From NCBI RefSeq assembly GCF_022448905.1, contig NZ_JAKVCW010000017.1:1-64000 (forward strand): 64,000 nt of DNA, given 5' to 3'. The position numbers and the translations under genes are program-made. The DNA is from Shimia sp. (GTDB lineage Bacteria > Pseudomonadota > Alphaproteobacteria > Rhodobacterales > Rhodobacteraceae). Shown here one piece after another: positions 58,520 through 64,000 of this stretch. The first letter of the stretch is position 1, and each line of letters begins with the position of its first letter. The notes beneath the pieces were generated by a model. It ran no database searches and was not told where the DNA came from. It saw only the letters and a list, made by a program, of their open reading frames with translations.

Positions 58520-59830
58520 GCGCTCTCCGTGATCCTGTTTGCCGCCCCGTCTTTCGCCGAGTTGCCTGCGTTGCCAACACCACTGAGTGCCAATGACTTC
58601 ATGGCGGTGGATGCAGAAAAGGCCGAACTGGGACGCCTGTTATTTTACGACAAGATCCTGTCCGGGAACAGAAATATCAGCTGTGGAACATGTCATCATC
58701 CGCGATTTGGCACCTCTGATGGATTGTCGCTCGGATTGGGGGAAGGCGGGCATGGACTTGGGCCGGAGCGGGTCTCCGATATGGGGGCAAACAAGGTCCA
58801 GAAACGCATTCCACGCAATGCACCCGCGCTATGGAATTTGGGTGCCAAGTCCATTGATACGTTGATGCATGATGGCCGGGTCAGCGTGGACCCGATCTTT
58901 GGAAATGGCTTCAATACGCCCGCAGAAGAGTGGCTTCCTGATGGGCTAAAGTCCGTTCTGGCGGCACAGGCGCTTTTCCCCATGACATCCGGGTTTGAGA
59001 TGGCCGGGAATGTTGGCGAAAACGAGATCGTGGGTGCGACGCGCGACCGGATTGATGCGGCCTGGCCAATCATTGCGAAACGAGTCAGGACGCTGCCGGA
59101 CTATGGTGCCAGATTTGTCTCGGCATTTGACGAGATCGAGGTGGCCGAAGAGGTGACGATTGTCCAAATCGCCGATGCCTTGGCGCATTTCATGGTGCAA
59201 GACTTTACGTCCTTTGACAGCCCGTTTGATGCTTATTTGGCGGGGGATGAACAGGCTCTATCTGCAGTGCAAGTTCAAGGCATGGAGCTGTTTTTTGGCA
59301 AGGCGGGATGTAGCAACTGTCACGCTGGAAATTTGTTTTCTAATCAACAGTTCCATGCTCTGGGGCTGCCGGCCTTTGGACCAGGCCGCACCCGAAGGTT
59401 TGACCCTTATGCGCGGGATGTTGGACGCATGGGGGAATCCGACGACCTTTCGGATGCGTATCGCTTCCGGACCCCCATGCTGAGAAACGTTGCCCTTACA
59501 GGGCCTTACGGGCACAACGGCGCGTATCCGACGCTGGAGCGGATGATCCGGCATCACCTTGATCCCCCTGGGGCGCGCGCCACGTGGAAAGCCGCTGATC
59601 TGACATTGCCCGATGTGCCTTGGCTCAGTCCCATCGATTTTGTCATCCAGCAGGACCGTATCGAAATGGCGCGGCATGCCAAGCACCGCGACATTCATAT
59701 TCCGCCCCGTAGTGATGCTGAGATTGCAGCCTTGGTGGCTTTTCTCGAAAGCCTGACTGGGGCCGATGCCAAAGCAGAAACAAGCCGTATTCCGGAAGAG
59801 GTGCCCAGTGGATTGAAGGTGGACCGGTAA
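58511..59830 (+). CDS. Di-haem cytochrome c peroxidase family protein
   Basis: About 439 residues from a GTG at 58511, giving a short signal peptide (SVILFAAPSFA-E). The open frame extends upstream to 58073 but only antisense to the Sel1 gene. Two c-type haem motifs are visible: SCGTCHH near residue 58 and CSNCHA near residue 268; the late GPYGHNGAYPTLERMIRHHL segment is typical of MauG/CCP-type enzymes. Acts in the periplasm on hydrogen peroxide or as a MauG-like oxidase. Start is the uncertain point: no strong ribosome site is visible. Confidence 0.83.
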   Translation: MSHALSVILFAAPSFAELPALPTPLSANDFMAVDAEKAELGRLLFYDKILSGNRNISCGTCHHPRFGTSDGLSLGLGEGGHGLGPERVSDMGANKVQKRIPRNAPALWNLGAKSIDTLMHDGRVSVDPIFGNGFNTPAEEWLPDGLKSVLAAQALFPMTSGFEMAGNVGENEIVGATRDRIDAAWPIIAKRVRTLPDYGARFVSAFDEIEVAEEVTIVQIADALAHFMVQDFTSFDSPFDAYLAGDEQALSAVQVQGMELFFGKAGCSNCHAGNLFSNQQFHALGLPAFGPGRTRRFDPYARDVGRMGESDDLSDAYRFRTPMLRNVALTGPYGHNGAYPTLERMIRHHLDPPGARATWKAADLTLPDVPWLSPIDFVIQQDRIEMARHAKHRDIHIPPRSDAEIAALVAFLESLTGADAKAETSRIPEEVPSGLKVDR

Positions 59831-59860
59831 CGGGTCGCCACATGCATGACTAGTTGCGTG

Positions 59861-60184
59861 CTATTTGCGCCCCGCAGGCCCGCAGCTTTCCCAGACGACA
59901 AGATCGCCATGCAGTCGTTCGTTGGTCTTCTCACTACTTTGAACTTCTAACCCATCCAAAATGATCGCCATGGCGCGCTCGCCAATTTTGTTGCGTGGTT
60001 GGCGGATTGTGGTCAGAGCCGGGGTGATGTTGCTGGCAAAGGCAATGTCGTCAAAGCCAATCACGGAAAATTCGCGCGGCACGTCAAACCCACGCAGGAG
60101 CAGGGTGGCAATCAGGCCAATGGCGGTGGTGTCGTTGACACAAAGAAAGGCCGTCGACAGCGCATCTTTTATAAAAAGGCGCCC
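59861..60184 (-). pseudogene. 3' fragment of a LacI-family regulator gene
   Basis: Encodes only the last ~108 residues of a LacI effector domain (LFIKDALSTAFLCVNDTT to CGPAGRK), nearly the same as the C-terminus of the intact regulator at 15742. There is no HTH and no start; upstream reading frame (to 60334) is unrelated. The homology stops at the hairpin at 60173, so one terminator arm doubles as LacI sequence. It is a truncated copy or recombination remnant. Confidence 0.85.
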
Positions 60185-60208
60185 CCGTGTTAGCGGAAGC
60201 GCCTTTTT
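60173..60208 (-). terminator. Terminator of the hmu operon, chimeric with the LacI fragment
   Basis: AAAAAGGCGC pairs with GCGCCTTTTT around a 16-nt loop that itself holds CG/CG pairs; on the minus strand the T tract follows 35 bp after the hmuV stop. The distal arm lies inside the LacI-derived sequence. Confidence 0.85.
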
Positions 60209-60242
60209 TGTGGGCTTGAACGCGCCTTCAAGCGCGGCGCCT

Positions 60243-61028
60243 TTAAGACGCCAACTGTGTCGCCACATGCGGCAGCAGGTAAGTCCCAGATGGCGGCGCA
60301 GTATTGACCCGCACGCCACAATGGTAAGCCTCACTCAATAGCTCGTTGGTCAAAACCTCGGCTGGCGCGTCTTGTGCCAGCACGCGGCCATCACTGATCA
60401 GAGCCACTGTATCGGCAAACATCGCGGTGAGGTTCAGATCGTGCATCACGGCCACAACACCGCCCCCAGCGTCGGCAAAGTCACGCGCGATTTGCATGAC
60501 TTGCAACTGGTGCCCGATGTCCAGTGCCGAGACCGGCTCATCCAGGAACAGCCAGCGCGCCGTACCGTCGACAACCGGATCCCAAACCTGGGTCAGAACA
60601 CGGGCCAACTGCACCCGCTGTTGTTCGCCGCCAGAGAGTTCCTGGTAGTAGCGCGCGCCATATCCAGACAGACCGACACGCTCCAACGCCGCTACAATCA
60701 GTCTGACCCTAGCGGCGGAAATGCCGTTTGACAGACCCAACTGCACGACCTCGGACACAGTGAATGGAAACGCCAGTGGCGTGGCCTGAGGAAGGACCGC
60801 GCGAATGGCCGCCAATTCCCAGGCTTTCGCCGCGTCGATGTCCATGTCGTTGAGTGTGACGGTACCACCATGGGCAACTTCGCCAGTGATGGCCTTCAGC
60901 AAAGTTGTCTTGCCGGACCCGTTGGGTCCCACAATGGCGGTGACAGCGCCTGGCTGGGCGTGAAAATCGATATTATGCAGGATGTCGTGCTTGCCATAGC
61001 GCACGGTGATGTTTTGGGCGTTAAGCAT
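60243..61028 (-). CDS. hmuV: Haem ABC transporter ATP-binding protein
   Basis: 261 residues from the ATG at 61028, one base after the hmuU stop. Walker A GPNGSGKTT, signature LSGGEQQRVQLARVL, Walker B WLFLDEPVSALD with the characteristic run of HmuV, and switch VMHDLNLT. Energises haem import through HmuU. Last gene of the leftward hmuS-hmuT-hmuU-hmuV operon. Confidence 0.93.
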   Translation of the reverse strand: MLNAQNITVRYGKHDILHNIDFHAQPGAVTAIVGPNGSGKTTLLKAITGEVAHGGTVTLNDMDIDAAKAWELAAIRAVLPQATPLAFPFTVSEVVQLGLSNGISAARVRLIVAALERVGLSGYGARYYQELSGGEQQRVQLARVLTQVWDPVVDGTARWLFLDEPVSALDIGHQLQVMQIARDFADAGGGVVAVMHDLNLTAMFADTVALISDGRVLAQDAPAEVLTNELLSEAYHCGVRVNTAPPSGTYLLPHVATQLAS

Positions 61029-61029
61029 T

Positions 61030-62106
61030 TCACATATCCAGAATGCCGCGGCGGCGCAGCAAAATCCAAAGGAAGAACGGACCGCCAATCACGGCCATGA
61101 TGATGCCAATCGGCAATTCTGCTGGCGCGATCACCATGCGGCTGATGATGTCGGCCACGAGCAGCAGCGCCGCACCCAGAAGGGCAGAGTTGCGCAGCAA
61201 ATAGCGGTGGTCTGGCCCGACGGCGAGACGCAGCAGATGTGGCACTACAAGGCCGACAAAGCCAATGCCGCCGCTGACCGCGACGGCGGCACCAACAGAG
61301 GCCGCAACCGCAAGAATGGCAACGTTTTTTGTGCGTTGCACATCAATGCCGATATGGCTCGCTGCGGCTTCTCCAAGGGCGAGGCCGTTTAGACCTTTGG
61401 CAATAAAGGGCGCTGCAACAAATGTTGCTGCCATCAAAGGCAAGGCAGCAAACAGTTTGGACCAGGTCGCCCCCGCGATAGAGCCCATGCCCCAGAAGGT
61501 GAGCGTGCGCAATTGGGTGTCATCCGCGATATAGACCAGCAGCCCGGACACCGCACCGGACAGAGCGCCAAGCGCGATACCCGCCAACAGCATGGTGGCC
61601 ACCGAGGTGCGTCCTTTGCGGGTGGACACCCGATACAGGATTAACGTTGTGGCCCAGCTGCCGACAAAAGCGGCAAGAGGTACAACGTAGTATCCCAAAG
61701 CCTGTTGCAGCGCGATCGGCAACAGCCCGCCCAACACGATGGCGACAATTGCCCCCAGGCCGGCACCGGCGCTGACCCCGATCAGACCGGGGTCTGCCAG
61801 AGGGTTGCGAAACAGCCCTTGCATAGTGGCACCGGACACCGCCAAAGCAGCGCCGACAACAGCACCCATGATGGTGCGGGGCAGTCGGATCTCCCAGAGC
61901 ACCACGCGATCACGCAGCGCCAACTCCCCGCCGGTGGCAAGGTCCCAAAGCGCGCCCCAAAGGGACGCGCCAGAGGCGCCAATCGCCAAGGAGCCCAGCA
62001 TGGCAATGCCCAGAACGATCAAGAGAACAAACGTCAGCCGGTTCGCAGCATGGCTGCGGTCCCCGTCCAGGGTCATCTTGGCTGGGATTTCCGAAGCAAG
62101 TGCCAT
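61030..62106 (-). CDS. hmuU: Haem ABC transporter permease
   Basis: 358 residues, FecCD family, about ten helices. Typical segments: LPRTIMGAVVGAALAVSGATMQGLFRN-type stretch near residue 80 and GIGFVGLVVPHLLRLAVGPDHRY near residue 285. Start overlaps the hmuT stop by one base. Forms the haem channel of the inner membrane. Confidence 0.93.
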   Translation of the reverse strand: MALASEIPAKMTLDGDRSHAANRLTFVLLIVLGIAMLGSLAIGASGASLWGALWDLATGGELALRDRVVLWEIRLPRTIMGAVVGAALAVSGATMQGLFRNPLADPGLIGVSAGAGLGAIVAIVLGGLLPIALQQALGYYVVPLAAFVGSWATTLILYRVSTRKGRTSVATMLLAGIALGALSGAVSGLLVYIADDTQLRTLTFWGMGSIAGATWSKLFAALPLMAATFVAAPFIAKGLNGLALGEAAASHIGIDVQRTKNVAILAVAASVGAAVAVSGGIGFVGLVVPHLLRLAVGPDHRYLLRNSALLGAALLLVADIISRMVIAPAELPIGIIMAVIGGPFFLWILLRRRGILDM

Positions 62107-62963
62107 TAGCCCTGAACACCTTCCAGAGCAGCGGCCAGCCGAGATACGGCCTCACCTGTGCGCACGGAGAACCCAAGCAACAGCATGCCATCCATACGCA
62201 CCACGGCACCGGATTGGGCCGCCGGGGTAAGTTTCAGCGATTGGTGTTCACGCAGTTTTTCGAGGCTCGCACTGTGATCGCCACCACGGTCCATCATCAG
62301 GATCACTTCGGCGCCGCTGGTGACAATGGCTTCGTCGGTCACGGGCTTAAAGCCTTCAAAACCGCTCAAGGCGTTCTGACCACCGGAGAGCGCAATGATC
62401 GCATCCGCGCTGGTGTTTTCACCCGCAGCCATGACACGGCCGCCGGCCGTGGACAGGATGAAAATCACTTTGGGACGGATGCTGGTGTCCACGCGGGCCA
62501 CCGCGGCGGCAATTTCGGCATCAACCTTGGCCGCAAGCTCTGCGCCTTTGTCTGACACACCCAGTGTGTCAGCGACCATTTTGATTTTCTCGCTGATGTC
62601 TTCGCGGGTGAAACCGTTGTTTACCTCGACAATCGGCACAGAAGCTTCACGCAGAAGTTCAATGGTTTCCAGAGGGCCGGCACCGGATTCGCTGATGATG
62701 TGATCTGGATTTACAGACAAAACGCCTTCGGCTGACAGCGCGCGAATATAGCCAACGTCTGGCAGGGCTGCGGCTTCTTCCGGATGGTTTGAGGTTGTGT
62801 CACGGGCCACCAAACGATCCTCTTCGCCCAAGGCAAAGACAATCTCGGTCACCGCGCCGCCGATGGAGACCACCCGTTGCGGACCATCCTCCGCCAAAGC
62901 TGTGGTGGACAGGCATGCGGTCATGCCCAGGGCAATTACACTCTGTTTCAGGGAGAACTTCAT
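62106..62963 (-). CDS. hmuT: Haem-binding periplasmic protein
   Basis: 285 residues. Signal peptide of about 24 residues (ALA-E). Periplasmic_binding_2 fold: QRVVSIGGAVTEIVFALGEE at the start, RDTTSNHPEEAAALPDVGYI with a candidate haem ligand region, and VILMMDRGGDHSA late. Receives haem from the outer-membrane receptor, which is not in the window. ATGA overlap with hmuS. Confidence 0.92.
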   Translation of the reverse strand: MKFSLKQSVIALGMTACLSTTALAEDGPQRVVSIGGAVTEIVFALGEEDRLVARDTTSNHPEEAAALPDVGYIRALSAEGVLSVNPDHIISESGAGPLETIELLREASVPIVEVNNGFTREDISEKIKMVADTLGVSDKGAELAAKVDAEIAAAVARVDTSIRPKVIFILSTAGGRVMAAGENTSADAIIALSGGQNALSGFEGFKPVTDEAIVTSGAEVILMMDRGGDHSASLEKLREHQSLKLTPAAQSGAVVRMDGMLLLGFSVRTGEAVSRLAAALEGVQG

Positions 62964-64000
62964 TGCGCTGCAACCTCTGTAAAGTCTTGTTCTATGTCTG
63001 TGATGAGGGCGTTCCAGGCCTCGGCTGCGGTTTCCTCACGCAGGACGCCGAAGAACTGAATGATCAGGGCACCTTCGGCGTCAAAAGCCTCGACCGAAAT
63101 CGCCGGTCCACGACGGGTGTTTTTTGTGACCGCATAGACCTCTGCGATGTGATCCATACGCAGGTGCAGGTCGTGCCCCTTGTCCAGAACATTGATCCAG
63201 GGGCCCATCTCTACAATGCGTTCAACCGGTCCCGAATGGATCTCGATACAGCCGCGGTTGCCGACAAAGATCATCAACGGAACGGATTTTTCCGAGGCTT
63301 TGTGCAGTAACGCTTCCACTGACTTGGGGGCAAGCGCGCGGGTATATGGTGCGCCAGCGATGCGATAGGCGCCCAGACGGTTTATTTTCAGCTTGCGGGT
63401 CAACGACATAAACTGGTGGGTGTCGGTGAGTTTGTCCCACTCTTCGCAGAGCTTTTCACGTTGGTCTGCAGTGCCTTTTGCGCCTTCTGTAGGCTCGCGC
63501 GTTTCGACCTCAAGGGTGTCGGATTGCTCCTTAAGGCGCAGCTGCGCGACAATCTCGTCCCACTGATCCAAATTTGACGCATCACGCAGGTGGACTTTGT
63601 GCACGGCATCTCCAGCGGCATCAAACACTTGAATGGAGCGGCGCACACCTTTGTCAGTCTGTTTCTCAACCGCAAAGGCGCTGACCCAAATGCGCGGGAA
63701 CATCCGCAGATCGATGTTTTCGTTTACCACCATCGATGCGTGCTGGCCGGAGGTGTAGTTTTCATACACACCGACCTTCTCGATGACGCAGGACGGGTTG
63801 CGGGTTAGCGCCATCACTTCGCCGAGGCGCTCAAACGCAGCAAACAGCGGGTCCAATTCAGCGGTAATACGGGTGACACCCTCGCCAACATGTGCGGCCA
63901 CCAACTGGCCTTCGGAGATACCTAACTTATCCGCGAGATCACGTTCACGTAACTTACTATGTTCTTTCCGCGCTTCGCGAATGTCATGCGAAGAGACGGC
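62960..64000 (-). CDS. hmuS: Haem-degrading/haem-trafficking factor, 5' end beyond the window
   Basis: 346 codons remain open to the right edge, so the start lies outside. HemS/HmuS family with two repeated halves; the first ends near the middle and the second includes MIFVGNRGCIEIHSGPVERI, where the second-half haem ligand His lies. The N-terminal segment at the edge (DIREARKEHSKLRERDLADK, then LGISEGQLVAAHVG) is the usual HmuS opening, so few residues are missing. Binds haem in the cytoplasm and hands it on or degrades it. Confidence 0.92.
   Translation of the reverse strand, partial: AVSSHDIREARKEHSKLRERDLADKLGISEGQLVAAHVGEGVTRITAELDPLFAAFERLGEVMALTRNPSCVIEKVGVYENYTSGQHASMVVNENIDLRMFPRIWVSAFAVEKQTDKGVRRSIQVFDAAGDAVHKVHLRDASNLDQWDEIVAQLRLKEQSDTLEVETREPTEGAKGTADQREKLCEEWDKLTDTHQFMSLTRKLKINRLGAYRIAGAPYTRALAPKSVEALLHKASEKSVPLMIFVGNRGCIEIHSGPVERIVEMGPWINVLDKGHDLHLRMDHIAEVYAVTKNTRRGPAISVEAFDAEGALIIQFFGVLREETAAEAWNALITDIEQDFTEVAAQ

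Noticed and set aside
60185-60334. Upstream part of the open frame containing the LacI fragment
   Set aside because: Its translation is unrelated to LacI proteins and overlaps the end of hmuV on the same strand in another frame; not coding.

Overview
The window is about 60% GC chromosomal-type DNA of an alphaproteobacterium, most likely a marine Rhodobacteraceae (Roseobacter-group) member. That assignment rests on the combination of LacI-controlled sugar/cyclitol ABC systems, a urtABCDE urea transporter, an hmuSTUV haem system, a TRAP transporter and an oxidative sulfoquinovose cluster; no rRNA or other phylogenetic marker is present. No tRNA, rRNA, insertion sequence, CRISPR array or phage gene was seen.

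Layout. 1-2.6 kb: a LacI-type regulator divergent from an orphan Fe(II)/2-oxoglutarate (phytanoyl-CoA) dioxygenase. 2.6-15.7 kb: an inositol locus. A leftward operon iolD-iolC-iolB-aldolase-iolG faces a rightward operon of a Gfo/Idh dehydrogenase, iolE and a second Gfo/Idh dehydrogenase; next come a LacI repressor and a sugar ABC transporter. An identical 18-bp palindrome core sits in both divergent promoter regions, so catabolism and uptake look like one regulon. 15.7-22.8 kb: a second LacI regulator with three evenly phased operators controlling an RbsA-type ABC transporter plus a TIM-barrel isomerase and a Gfo/Idh dehydrogenase (substrate unknown). 23.4-29.6 kb: urtABCDE. 30-35.8 kb: a leftward nickel/peptide-type ABC operon ending in an EamA exporter; nickel for urease would fit its position beside the urea transporter. 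36.1-50 kb: an alginate-like polymer locus (alg44, alg8, algA, algD), a large RTX calcium-binding protein, a LuxR response regulator, a periplasmic SUOX-fold protein with a hybrid histidine kinase, and a Sel1-repeat exported protein. 50.3-58 kb: an oxidative sulfoquinovose (sulfo-SMO) cluster with monooxygenase, aldo-keto reductase, flavin reductase, GntR regulator, TRAP transporter and a Gfo/Idh protein that may be the glycosidase. 58-59.8 kb: a Sel1 protein and a di-haem cytochrome c peroxidase. 59.9-64 kb: a decayed LacI fragment fused to the terminator of a leftward hmuS-T-U-V haem operon whose first gene runs off the window.

The locus most worth following up is the alginate-like one. It has precursor and polymerase genes but none of the usual alginate export or modification genes, a PilZ domain that lacks the expected c-di-GMP motif, a co-located RTX matrix-type protein, and a phosphorelay that shares an operator-like palindrome with the alg44 promoter. 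Five Gfo/Idh dehydrogenases in 64 kb, two of them paired with TIM-barrel enzymes and ABC importers, also point to oxidative cyclitol/glycoside chemistry that sequence alone does not resolve.
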